DNA of 33,244 bases from Nemertoderma westbladi (lineage: Eukaryota > Xenacoelomorpha > Nemertodermatida > Nemertodermatidae): NCBI GenBank assembly GCA_032718475.1, contig JAUCBJ010004230.1, positions 1 through 33,244 on the forward strand. Direction: 5' to 3'. The notes under the pieces were generated by a model. The model had not been told where the DNA came from and did no database searches. It saw nothing but the letters and a program-made list of their open reading frames with translations. Both the position numbers and the translations under genes were made by a program. This document shows, in pieces, positions 1 through 9,064 of the stretch (position 1 is its first letter; every line of letters starts with the position of its first letter).

Positions 1-204
1 TAGCATATAGCCTCTCGATCCAGTATCCCATAGATTTCGATTCGGATCGTCCCACAGTGAGTAATGGGCTTTTGGTTTCCCATGCTAGAGTTGGGAAATT
101 CGTTATTCGTGGCTTCGCCTTCCAGGCAAAGAGTCGGGGCCAGATGCGCCCCGACTCGATATGCCATTGGTCCAACATGTTTTTCAACTAGCCAGTCCGT
201 AGTC
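1..204. other. Unassigned edge sequence
   Basis: No coding or RNA feature is supported here. It lies beyond the 3' side of the minus-strand LINE that begins just to its right, so it could be that element's 3' untranslated tail. The words ctacagta and ctacagtacaaac recur at about 220-255. Confidence 0.3.
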
Positions 205-1678
205 CTACCTACACCTACAGTACAAACGCTACAGTAATTACCCCTACAGTACAAACATTAGGCTTGGGTGGGAAACCCGTGGTACTCGTATAATCTATGT
301 GTGGGTTTGGGAAGGGTAAGGTTCCGGTTGTCGGACACAGTTCGTATGCCGTATTGAGTAATTCTACTAGAAGGTTATTAGTTGTTCTGTCATCACATTT
401 CATTATGCTATAGAGTTTCATATTATCGTCTAAATTATTTAAAAGTAAATTCGTCGTAGTATCTAAGCCTGAAAATAGTTTTTCTCGTTGATTATAAAAT
501 TTGGGGCACCTAATTACAATGTGTTTCTCGTCCTCTATTGACTCATCACTACAAAATCTACACAATCTACTTCCAGGGGTTGTTTAATATCTCTATCCTA
601 AAGGTGTGATTGCGGATTCTAAACCGTGTTAATATTTGGCGTGTTTTAAATGGCATATTGGTCAAGTATTGTTCATGTATTAATGTGCTTTTAAATAGTG
701 AATAGGCTCTTAGTTTGTTTACGGATTTGCCGTCTTTACTGAGCGGGTTTGTGATTGCAAATTGCCAATTTTTTTCAGAGAATGTAATAAATTGTGTGCG
801 AATGGCTGAAGTTTTTTTTTTTTTGAAATTTGGAGGGTAATAATTGATAGATTGATTTCGCAGATAGAATATTAATTTTGGACATTGGTTCATCTACTAT
901 ATACAGTAGTGCTTCGATTGAGTTTAGGATATTATCAAGCCAACATGCTTTTCCATCTTTCCACATAGAGATGTTTTCTAGATGTGAAATATCTGAGCGG
1001 TTTAATTAGTACATAATTGAGATATTTCGCCGCTAGAATGAATGCTTTTCTGAATAGTGGGTGAATACTTAGTTCTCCACGCACTGCCGCGTTCGTGGCC
1101 TTAGGACCTACCCATGACCTACTATAACACGACCCGGAATGCTGCTGCAGGCATAACAATTTAGTGGGGTAACTTAGTAGTGTTATAGTAGGTCATGACC
1201 TACCCCAAGTAGTCGCTTGCCGAACCTGAGTTGTAATTGTTCACATTATTCCCTGTAAAGTCTGTTATTAAAAAATGAATTCATTATTGTATGGCAATCT
1301 TAAGTCAGAATTTTTCTTGTTGAAATTTATTCACATTGGGCACCAAACCTCGCATCCGTATAATAAAATTGGGGTGACCAGCGCATTGAATATTTTTAGT
1401 GCAATTTCCGGTTTCATGTTCCCATCTAATACTTTCAGACAACCATAGTATGCGTTGAGCGCTTTGTAATAAAGATCGCATTTTGCCTTTGTAGATTTCC
1501 CAGATGAGTCCATTGCTATACTAAATATGTATATGATTTTACTATATTAACCGCAGTATTTGGAAACGTGAAGTTGTACTTGTCACTTAGCGTGCGACCA
1601 CTAGCGTTGAAAACAACTATTTTTGTCTTAGTTAAGTTCAACCTTAGACCCCATGTAGTCAATAATGACTCATAATGA
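205..1678 (-). mobile_element. Decayed non-LTR retrotransposon (LINE), C-terminal RT part
   Basis: Read on the minus strand from 1678 to 215, successive frames give conserved pieces in the correct order for a LINE reverse transcriptase C-terminus. First is a post-catalytic stretch (LLTTWGLRLNLTKTKIVVF), then a thumb-like piece (ALKIFNALVTPILLYGCEVW, 1331-1513), then an AVRGELSIHPLF segment (about 1060-1090), then KLRAYSLFKS...LTRFRIRNH (567-893), and finally a zinc-knuckle-like tail CRFC...EDEKHIVIRCP (about 500-565). Frameshifts and stops separate the pieces, so this is a dead copy. Its 5' side ends exactly where the plus-strand RTE copy begins, which suggests that insertion or a rearrangement cut it off. 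The catalytic YADD region is absent. The clade is not certain; a jockey/CR1/L2-group element is likely. Confidence 0.75.
1113..1197. repeat. Short inverted repeat inside the decayed LINE
   Basis: The arms catgacctactataacac (1113-1130) and its exact reverse complement (1180-1197) enclose about 49 bases. The arms are 18 bp and perfect. The structure interrupts the LINE reading frame between the AVRGEL piece and its upstream part, so it may be a very small secondary insertion or a local inverted duplication. Confidence 0.6.
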
Positions 1679-2246
1679 CTCAATAATGGCAGGGTATTGC
1701 CTGATAACTTTATAGAAGTAAAAGTGTCTGAGTCTGTACTTCCAGATATTCCCATTGGCGATATCTCCTTTGCAGAAGTGAAGGCTGCTGCAAAGAGCAT
1801 TAAGACCAATCGTGCCAGTGGAGTAGATGGTGTTCCCCCTGAGGTCTTTAAAATACCTGAGTGTTTAAAGCTCATCTATCCCATCATAGTAGACATGTAC
1901 CGAACAACAAGAGTCCCACAAGAAATGAAAACAAATAAGTTGGTGCCAGTTCCCAAGAAGGGCAACCTAACACTCTATGGTTCTTTTCGGGGAATCTCAT
2001 TGATCTCGATTGCTGCAAAGCTATACAATAGGATTCTATTAAATCGCATCAGGGATCCCATTGAGAGACTGCTCCGTGGAAATCAGAATGGGTTCCGTAA
2101 AGGTCGTGGGACCATGGAGCCCATTTTGGCTTAAAGGACACTGGTCTTGAGATGCGGATGATCTAGCAAATGTCATGGGTGATAGGGAGTTGTGGCGGCG
2201 CAATTTTGTCGACAAGCCGGCACAGCATTCTTAAAAATGCAGCTAC
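1678..2246 (+). mobile_element. Internally deleted copy of the RTE-type LINE
   Basis: The ORF from 1697 to 2134 translates to the same amino acids as residues 572-715 of the 1,106-aa RTE protein at 15.6-18.9 kb (minus). It covers the N-terminal part of the RT, for example NRASGVDGVPPEVFK and PVPKKGNLTLYGSFRGISL. Immediately after EPILA, at about 2132, the sequence jumps to the extreme 3' end of the element (ttaaaggacactgg..., equal to residues from about 1074 onward) and then runs to the 3' tail near 2246. About 1.07 kb containing the FADD catalytic centre is missing. The copy is 5'-truncated at about 1678. Only scattered single-base differences are visible, for example one in the codon before SVLPD..P, so the copy is young. 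It cannot encode an active RT. Confidence 0.9.
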
Positions 2247-2500
2247 TCCTTTCCCCCAATAGGTAAAATGATCGTTTATTGTTTTGATTTGTTTAGAAAA
2301 ACCCGCCTCTGAAACCTGCTCCTTTGCCTCAATAGTTTAAGTGATTGTTATTGTTTTGGTTAGAATAGCCCGTCTATTTAACTTGCTCCGTTCCCTCAAT
2401 TGGTAAGGTGCTCGTTTATTGTTTTGGTTAGAAAAGCCTGCCTCTTTAACCTGATCCTTTCCATCACTTGGTAATTGTTTTTGGCTAGGAGTGTTCTCTA
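2247..2500. repeat. Tandem repeat, ~70-bp period, about 3.5 units
   Basis: The core ttattgttttg recurs near 2276, 2348, 2416 and, in weaker form, near 2472. Each time it is followed by a stretch like gtttagaaaa.cccgcctc and then aacctgctcctttccc. The period is therefore about 70 bp. Single units of the same monomer occur inside unrelated elements near 8920 and 20885. The array begins right after the 3' end of the deleted RTE copy. Confidence 0.7.
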
Positions 2501-2639
2501 CAGTCATACAGTATGGAAATCGATTATCACTACATCCAGAAATTATTAGATACCTTTTACCACAGGCGCATTTGGAAAATCTATCTCATAATCTAGAAAT
2601 CATCCAATTTTGAATGTTTTGCTGTTTTACCATAAGTAT

Positions 2640-4725
2640 TATTATTATTTTATTTATTTCAGCATCAAATATTCATATTATATACATTAAATATCAGTGC
2701 CATATCTATAAAAACACTAATGGTAGGGAATTTCTGCACAATTAGTAAAATGGGTCTAAAAAATGAAACATAGGTGAAATAAAAAGCGTCAAGTTGCACG
2801 TGAGTAACACCACCGCTTAAAAGTATCGTACATTGTAGACAATGGTCGGCAAGTGTTACGTACACATATTAAAATAGAATTAGATGACAAATTTACACGA
2901 GTATGCAAACTAAAAAGTGATATTCTAAAAATCTCTTTAAGAGAGCGGATATTAAAATTTACCAACATTTGACTCGCACTATTAATCTCGTCGGTCTCCT
3001 TATTGTATAATTTAATATTAAATAACGACCGGACAGATTTATTAATGGCAGTGTGCAGTTTGTTAAAACTTGACTGTAAAAAATATACATCAGACCACAA
3101 CGCACAGCAATAGATTGACGAACAGTAACTGTTAAACAGTACTTTCTTAACTTTATCAGAACAGTTACTGAAGCGTCTAATCAAGGAATTGGCTCTAGCA
3201 TAAAAAAGTCTAGTTTGTGCCAATATATCACAGTCGTCAGAAAAATCGCTGGAAATAATATGCCCTAAGTATTTAAAACATTCTACATTACTCAACTGTT
3301 TACAATCTAGGTTAATGGACGGCGGGCCAAATGTACCTTTCCTTAATTTACTACGAAAAAACATACATTTAGATTTCTTTGCGTTGAAGGTCATGCTATT
3401 ATCCTTAGCAAAGTTTACACAAATATTAACAAGAGACTGTAACGAATGTGGGTTTACGGTTATGAGGCAAATATCATCAGCGTATATCAAGTGATTAATA
3501 ACTGAGCCATTTAGTGTACAACCTAACTCGGATGAAGTTAAATCTTTACTTAGGTTATCAATAAAAAAGTTAAATAAAAGAGGTGAAATCGGGCTGCCCT
3601 GTTTAACACCATTAGTGCAATTAAAACTGGGGGAGGTATATCCCCCCCATCTGACAAACATTGACTGCTGAGCGTACATATAGGATAAAATTCGAATAAT
3701 AAAAACTGGTACTTTACTCTTAACTAATTTCGTAAATAATATACTATGCTGTACACAATCGAATGCTTTAGATGCGTCCAGAAAACATACATAAACATTA
3801 TTACCATGATTCAAATAATAGTTAATAATTTCCTTAATGGTGTAAGCACAGAGCTCAGTACCACATCCTTTTTTGAAACCAAACTGATTGGCTGTTGTTG
3901 ACAAAAAGTTAATTATTCGCGTTAAAATTAAGTGCTCGAAAAGTTTACATATTATATTGCTAACGGCAATGGGCCTGTAGTTGGACTTATCCTTAGTATC
4001 GCCACATTTATCCTTTATTATAGGGAAAATAACTGACGTTATAAGATCCTTTGGGAGAACCCCATGTACATTACACGCACTGAGCAATAAGGATAGACAG
4101 ACAATGATACGGCCACTGGCGAATTTTAGATGCTCCGCAGTTAGATTATCCGGTCCGGCAGCTTTATTGCGCTCCAACTTAGCTAGGGCTTCAGTTAACT
4201 CGGCGGAGGAGAATATCATGTCCGCGGAGTAATCAATGTGTTCAAACACGTCTTTGTATGTTGGTTTGGGTTCCTCCCCTTGCGAGTCCTCCTCCTCCGG
4301 GAACATGTTGAAAACCCCTTCATAATGAACTCCCCACATATCAGCTATGTCCGAAGCACCGGAGACACCATCTACAGTAGGCGGAAGAGGTACCTGCTGA
4401 TTGTTAATGCGACGCACGTTAGACCAGAACTTATAACAGTCCTTGTCATATAGGGATTGCGCGATCCGGTCTGCTTTTATCTTATCCGAGTTACGCTTGA
4501 TCGATCGTAGGCGCCGCTTAAATTGCGCCCTAGATATACTCATGAGGCGAAACTGGGGACCCTCCCGGGGGCTCCCAAGTGAGCGCCAGCAGATAAATGA
4601 CTCTCGTGCAATTCGGTGCAGTTGTTCGACCTCCTCACTCCAACCAGGGATGTTGTGTGAGTCAATTCGCATGTCGGAGGAACCCTCTGTACATGGGATA
4701 TGGGTTGTTGCAGCTTTGTAAATTA
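2640..4725 (-). mobile_element. 5'-truncated LINE with open RT ORF
   Basis: This minus-strand LINE has lost its 5' part, including any endonuclease domain. Its 3' end on this strand finishes in short AATA/AAT repeats (about 2640-2660), a tail style typical of CR1/L2/jockey-group elements. Beyond about 4725 the sequence no longer looks like LINE. The reverse transcriptase it encodes is described in the separate CDS entry. Confidence 0.8.
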
Positions 4726-4792
4726 AACTGTATGACAGTCCAGAAATCAACAAAACATTTTGAATGTTTTGGCACTGGCATGTTGAAATCAA
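2789..4792 (-). CDS. LINE reverse transcriptase (5'-truncated element)
   Basis: This encodes an RNA-directed DNA polymerase that would copy the LINE RNA at a nicked target site. The ORF is 667 aa from the first ATG, but the first ~35 residues are probably flanking sequence read by chance; family-like sequence starts near IPGWSEEVEQLHRIARESF (residues ~48-66). RT motifs are in order: AAGPDNLTAEHLK (~211-223), NYRPIAVSNI (~271-280), FGFKKGCGTELC (~304-315), FLDASKAFD (~337-345), NGVKQGSPISPLLF (~394-407) and the catalytic YADD (~437-440). A thumb and C-terminal region follow. No stop or frameshift interrupts it, so it is either young or only recently dead. It lacks the APE endonuclease and most likely a promoter, so it should not move by itself. 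The architecture fits a CR1/L2/jockey-group LINE; the exact clade is not determined. Confidence 0.85.
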   Translation of the reverse strand: MISTCQCQNIQNVLLISGLSYSLIYKAATTHIPCTEGSSDMRIDSHNIPGWSEEVEQLHRIARESFICWRSLGSPREGPQFRLMSISRAQFKRRLRSIKRNSDKIKADRIAQSLYDKDCYKFWSNVRRINNQQVPLPPTVDGVSGASDIADMWGVHYEGVFNMFPEEEDSQGEEPKPTYKDVFEHIDYSADMIFSSAELTEALAKLERNKAAGPDNLTAEHLKFASGRIIVCLSLLLSACNVHGVLPKDLITSVIFPIIKDKCGDTKDKSNYRPIAVSNIICKLFEHLILTRIINFLSTTANQFGFKKGCGTELCAYTIKEIINYYLNHGNNVYVCFLDASKAFDCVQHSILFTKLVKSKVPVFIIRILSYMYAQQSMFVRWGGYTSPSFNCTNGVKQGSPISPLLFNFFIDNLSKDLTSSELGCTLNGSVINHLIYADDICLITVNPHSLQSLVNICVNFAKDNSMTFNAKKSKCMFFRSKLRKGTFGPPSINLDCKQLSNVECFKYLGHIISSDFSDDCDILAQTRLFYARANSLIRRFSNCSDKVKKVLFNSYCSSIYCCALWSDVYFLQSSFNKLHTAINKSVRSLFNIKLYNKETDEINSASQMLVNFNIRSLKEIFRISLFSLHTRVNLSSNSILICVRNTCRPLSTMYDTFKRWCYSRAT

Positions 4793-4875
4793 CTGTCTGA
4801 CACGGATAACAAAAGTCCATTCTGCACAATTCGTAAAAAAAGGCGGACAAAAAAGTCAATGAACGGATATAAAAA

Positions 4876-4964
4876 ATCAATGGGGTATAACTTTTCGCCG
4901 TATCCGTATCCGTATGCATTTGCCGTATCCGTATATGCACGCACATACGCGTATGTGCGTACGT
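4876..4964. repeat. Dispersed CCGTATC-rich repeat, copy 1
   Basis: The segment reads ggggtataacttttc, then several CCGTATC words, then an acgcacatacgcgtatgtgcgt palindrome and gtaatg. The same order of words, in the opposite orientation, occurs at about 12205-12315. It directly abuts the left arm of the foldback element that starts near 4965. Confidence 0.65.
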
Positions 4965-5661
4965 AATGGATTCCTATGGAGAATAATTCCGTATGTGATT
5001 TTAGAGATTAGGCATTGCGGACCAGTAAGAAGTGCACAGCACGCATGCAGACTGAAGACAGGTAGGCCTACTTAAAAGCGATATGATTTAAAGAGTGCGG
5101 CTGCCGCTACCTTATTATGTCAAATAAATAAACAATGCAGGACAGGTCCAGGATGAGTGACAGCCGGTGTCCACCAGCCCCGGAATTCGCACAAATATTG
5201 AAAACCGTCATGTCAGTCTGTCCTTCTTTGTGAATTTATTAACATATAATATACCTTTACTTTCGCTGTTTTGGGGCCATTATATAGTTAACCATATGCA
5301 GCCAAGTGCCTGCTACAAGTCCAACCTAGTGCCAGTTAGTCAGCTAGTGCCTGCAAGTGCAACCGGGTGCCAGTAATTAATCTAAGTCCAACCGGGCGGC
5401 CAGTGTCAGTTAGCAGTTAGTACAATAAAACAAGCGCTGTGGCGCATCCCGGGGCTGAAGGACATATGTCACAACATGGACCTACAATGTTTATTTGCCA
5501 TTAGGTAGGCCTAGCGGCAGCCGCACTCTTTAAATCATATCGCTTTTAAGTAGGCCACACTGTACCTGTCTTCAGTCTGCATCGGTGCTGTGCACTTCTT
5601 ACCGGTCCGCAATGCCGAATCTTTAAAATCACATACGGATTATTCTTCATAGGAATCCATT
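4965..5661. mobile_element. Foldback (long inverted repeat) element
   Basis: The left arm (about 4965-5110) and right arm (about 5511-5661) are ~150-bp inverted copies at roughly 90% identity. Both hold, in order, aatggattcctatg, cgtatgtgatttta, cattgcggacc, gtaagaagtgcacagca, gcagactgaagacaggta, ggcctacttaaaagcgata and agagtgcggctgccgcta. They enclose about 400 bases with no convincing ORF. This is the shape of a foldback or long-TIR non-autonomous DNA transposon. No target-site duplication was identified with confidence. Confidence 0.75.
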
Positions 5662-6240
5662 GTTTAATGTTTAATAGTTTAGGGCTTAGAAAGCTAGCTT
5701 GTGGTACCCGTATAACAAAGTAATTAAAGACCAACAATTAAACTGCATAGTGAAACTGAAAGTAATTAACTAAATAGTGAATGTGTAATCAAATGTAATC
5801 CGCATGATTATTGTGAAAGTAAAATTAACAATAAAAATAAGTGAAACTATGATTAAAAGGTTCGAACATGTAAAATAATCTAAAACTACTAAAATCATTC
5901 AATATAACCGTCGGAAAGACAAATAAGACAAGATTCAACATATCACAATAATGATCACATAACGATCATATACAACAATTAAAAAAAATGAAAAGAAAAA
6001 CTAGATACAAACATAAAGACAAAGGAGGTCTATAGAATGGAAAATAACAACATAGATTAATTGTAATTATAAAAAAAGAATGAAAAACGGAATACAACCA
6101 TGAGGAACAATAATAAGTACATGAATAGAGTTTAAAGTGCAAACAGGACAAAGTAAAAATTTAAAAAGTATGTATATAAAAGGTTTAAAATGATAAAACG
6201 TAAAATATATATATAAATTTATATAAAAAAACTATATGCT
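5662..6240. other. AT-rich gap without a recognised feature
   Basis: The stretch is strongly AT-rich with runs of A and low-complexity words. Short chance ORFs exist, but none has composition or motifs that support a gene. It may include the 3' untranslated tail of the minus-strand LINE relic to its right. Confidence 0.4.
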
Positions 6241-6268
6241 GGATCAAGTTAAGCAGATGATCACAAAA

Positions 6269-6790
6269 TTAATTGAACATGAATGTATAAGAAGTTTTAT
6301 ATGTTAGAAACCATGAAGGAGTAAATTTCAAATGATGGCCCTTAAAATGGTCGTTCAGCCTCGATTTGAAGGAGTTTATGGTCGGTGCGGTTACCACGGT
6401 GTCAGTTAGTGAGTTCCACGAATCAACAACCCGAAAGCGGAAGGTAGTGTTGCGTACCAACAGAGGCGCGCGCGGCTTCTCCAGTTCAGCAGTTTTCGTG
6501 AATGTCCATCTGGAGGCCAGTGGATGACAGTGTGAGTTTTCCGCTCCAGTCAACTGCCTCGAGCCCCGACAGAAAGCGGTAAACTTGTATTAATTAGATC
6601 GGCACGGAGACGGCGGTACTCGAGTGTTGGCAGGCCGAGTCGCTTCAGTCTGGTTGGATACGGCAGGTCGCGAAGAGAAGGTAGGAGTCTCGTAGCTCGG
6701 CGTTGAATTGACTCTAAAAGTCTTATTTCGCCAATTTGATGGGGTGACCATACAGTGATACTCCAAAATTGGTCTTACCATCGCTTTGTA
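6269..6790 (-). mobile_element. CR1/L2-like LINE 3' fragment, frameshifted
   Basis: On the minus strand the region reads MVRPILEYHCMV, then in another frame GEIRLLESIQRRATRLL and LKRLGLPTLEYRRLRADLI, then after a further shift VRNTTFRFRVVDSWNSLTD and VVTAPTINSFKSRLNDHF. These are the consecutive C-terminal blocks of CR1/L2-group reverse transcriptases. At least two frameshifts separate them, so the copy is inactive. Only the terminal ~170 codons are present, the usual result of 5' truncation. Confidence 0.8.
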
Positions 6791-6875
6791 TAGGACACTA
6801 CTAGCATTTCATCGTCCATATGTTTGAAACTGCGACTGATTAGGCCAAGAACACGGTTCGCTTTCTTAACTATTG

Positions 6876-6985
6876 TGGGGCGAGCCACGAAGTGAGTGAG
6901 CCTTAGCGTAGTGGTACCATTAATCAACCTGTGGGGCGAGCCACGAAGTGAGAGAGCCTTAGCGTAGTGGTACCATTAATCAACC
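6876..6985. repeat. Direct duplication, ~56 bp x 2
   Basis: Two consecutive units start with gtggggcgagccacgaagtg and end with accattaatcaacct. They differ by about one base (gtgagtgag versus gtgagagag). The pair lies immediately before the GTCGTTCT microsatellite. Confidence 0.85.
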
Positions 6986-7165
6986 TGTCGTTCTGTCGTT
7001 CTGTCGTTCTGTCGTTCTGTCGCGTTTTTTTTCAGTATTTTATTTTAAACGTTAATAACTCGGCCAATCCTTGATGAAATCTATCCAAACTTGGTACACA
7101 TGTTGTTTGGCAAAAGTTTGAAAATTTTCCAAGTAGAATTTGCGTGGGGCCTTCGTGCAGCATCA
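6986..7165. mobile_element. Short TIR element A, copy 1 (with GTCGTTCT repeats)
   Basis: Starts with about four GTCGTTCT units, followed by taactcggccaatcc, a tgatgaaatctatccaaac block, cttggtacacatg and aaattttccaagtagaattt. It ends in gcgtggggccttcgtgcagca. The end is the reverse complement of the start of copy 2 at 10.57 kb, so the element has ~20-bp terminal inverted repeats. In this copy the left terminus is replaced by the 56-bp duplication. Confidence 0.65.
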
Positions 7166-8047
7166 GTGTAACTGTTATTGTAGTTATAATATATTTATTT
7201 ATCCAAAATTAACATGCGTTAAATTATTATTACTGTAGGATAAATCAGCTGGTTTTCTGACAAATTTTGCAAAACATAGGGGCTGTCTGCCAATCTGCAT
7301 GTACCATTTGTACCGGTACTGTCAGGCTGTAATACAGGTCAGCCGGTACCATACACTGCAGACATGCCATATCATGTAATCTAAACATGGCCCCGGAAAC
7401 CCTTGCGGTGATTATAGTTTAGGCCTAATTAGCCTAGTACCGGTAATAATAATATAATAGTTTAGATAGTTCAGTAGTTACCGCTAATCAAGATAGTTCA
7501 GTAGTTACCGCTAATCATTCAGTCATTGGCACGGTACACCGTATTGCTGTACTGCCGTTCAGCCGTTGTAGTGCGCACCGTAGGTACCACCCATGCGTAG
7601 GCTGACTGTGCTGATTATGGTTTGATTGATTGATTGTTTTTTACACATAATTAAACCTTTTAAAATTCACAATAATACATTTATAAAGATTACGTTATGA
7701 TATTACAGTATTAGGCCTACAGTACAAGTAGGCCTAATAACACTAGATATTTAGGAGCACCAATACTGATTTATGTAGATAGTCAACTTATAAAATGTTT
7801 ATTTACTTAAATAAAGGGTTCTGGTGTAAGGATAGCCTCATGAGGTATATACCTCGTTTCCATGAGGGTCCTATAATAATTTTCATACTCTAATATTTAA
7901 AGCTAGTCAGACTGTGGTACCGGTACCTAAGCTATATACTGTTAGGTATATTGCTGTATTGGGGTGGGGTTAGGAATAATCCATTTGTTTTAGCATTGAA
8001 CTGTTGAATCCCCTTATTTATTATAAAACCATTGGAAATATTCGCAA
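7166..8047. other. Non-coding stretch with a small tandem duplication
   Basis: No gene is supported. It contains a ~28-bp tandem duplication (agatagttcagtagttaccg..., about 7464-7518) and many TAGGCCTA and GGTACCGGTA words. Composition is AT-rich with short GC islands. Confidence 0.5.
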
Positions 8048-8640
8048 ATGCCGCTCCATTACTGTCTGATGTCTGAAACGCTCCCGACAGTCCGATGTAT
8101 CTGGACCCGAGCAGCCGAGTTGCTTCAAGAGGTGATTAACGGGGGAATACTACGGAATTGCTTGTTTGTCAGTACGATTCTATTTGGGTATTTACTACAC
8201 TCAGACACTGGGAATACGGCGGTCGGTCAGATCGTAATGCGGGCCACTGCCAAGTTCATCGTGCCTCACTCCGGTCACCCACCTTGGAGTGCGGTGGGAA
8301 GAGTCCCACTTACTGACTTACGTCGACGACTGGACGAATCGACGAGGATTGCGATCTGGGTTTAGCGGCGGCCCGGATCCTGGGATCGCCTGGGGGAAAT
8401 GGTTGAACGTTGGGCAGACGTTATCGCACTGGATTACGTTCTCTGTGACGCGAAAGTGTGAAGCGAATTCGTTGTCGAATTGGGTCGGAAGCTGCGGGAA
8501 TTCTACTGTTCTACGGGAGTAAACCGCAGCGGTCCGGTGACTAGACTACGGACGGATACTACTGGGATAAGCAGGTATTTCGATCGAGTTTCTCGTATTC
8601 TCGATGCTCGAGGCGGATAGAGAGTTGGTTGTGTTGGGCG
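8048..8640 (+). pseudogene. Unrecognised decayed coding stretch
   Basis: One frame (starting at 8048) has protein-like composition for ~190 codons but is broken by in-frame stops at 8363 and again near 8459. After the first stop it reads RLGEMVERWADVIALDYVL; after the second it reads SEFVVELGRKLREFYC, then TRLRTDTTGISRYFDRVSR and a stop. GC content is clearly above its flanks, as in a former exon. I do not recognise the family. A retroelement gag or capsid fragment is one possibility, because of its charged helical character and the surrounding mobile DNA. The alternative is a dead host exon. Upstream residues 1-40 may be chance. Confidence 0.35.
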
Positions 8641-8785
8641 GTGTTGTTCAATTCTATCAAACATATTAAATAATTGGTAAAATAATAAAAACACACCAGA
8701 TAAAGATACTGAGCTTATGGTAAAGAGATAGGCCGAACTTACAATTTCCAAATAGATTGTTCATATAATAAATATATTTTTGGTA

Positions 8786-9064
8786 TTTGATTTCAAGATA
8801 GGGGGGGGGGGGGGGGGGGGGGCTGGACGCAATAAAAATTCATCCCTCTCCAGGGGAAATTGGACGCAAATAACAACAGCTGATTACTCTCAAAAATAAA
8901 ACTGTAACCTGTTCTATTGTGTTTACTTTATTGTTTTGGTTAAAATAACGTGCCACTGTAACCTGCTCCTTTCCCAAAATTTAGAAATTAATATTGAGGC
9001 GGGATATTAATTCGCCAAGATGGGATTTGCGTCCAGTCCCACCCCCCTCCTATCTCTTGATTTC
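8786..9064. mobile_element. Short TIR element with poly-G end
   Basis: The left end reads tgatttcaagata, then 22 G (8801-8822), then ctggacgcaa. The right end, read in reverse complement, gives gaaatcaagagatagg, a G-rich run and actggacgcaaatccc. These form imperfect terminal inverted repeats. Inside is one unit of the ~70-bp monomer also found at 2.3 kb (ttattgttttggttaaaat...aacctgctcctttccc, about 8925-8975). No ORF is present. It looks like a non-autonomous DNA transposon. Confidence 0.6.

Noticed and set aside
1516-1875. Minus-strand 119-aa ORF
   Set aside because: A chimera: its first part is antisense to the RTE copy and only its end (about 1516-1680) is real LINE sequence.
5966-6151. 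61-aa minus ORF rich in Phe/Cys/Tyr
   Set aside because: Low-complexity AT-rich sequence; no motif and no context.
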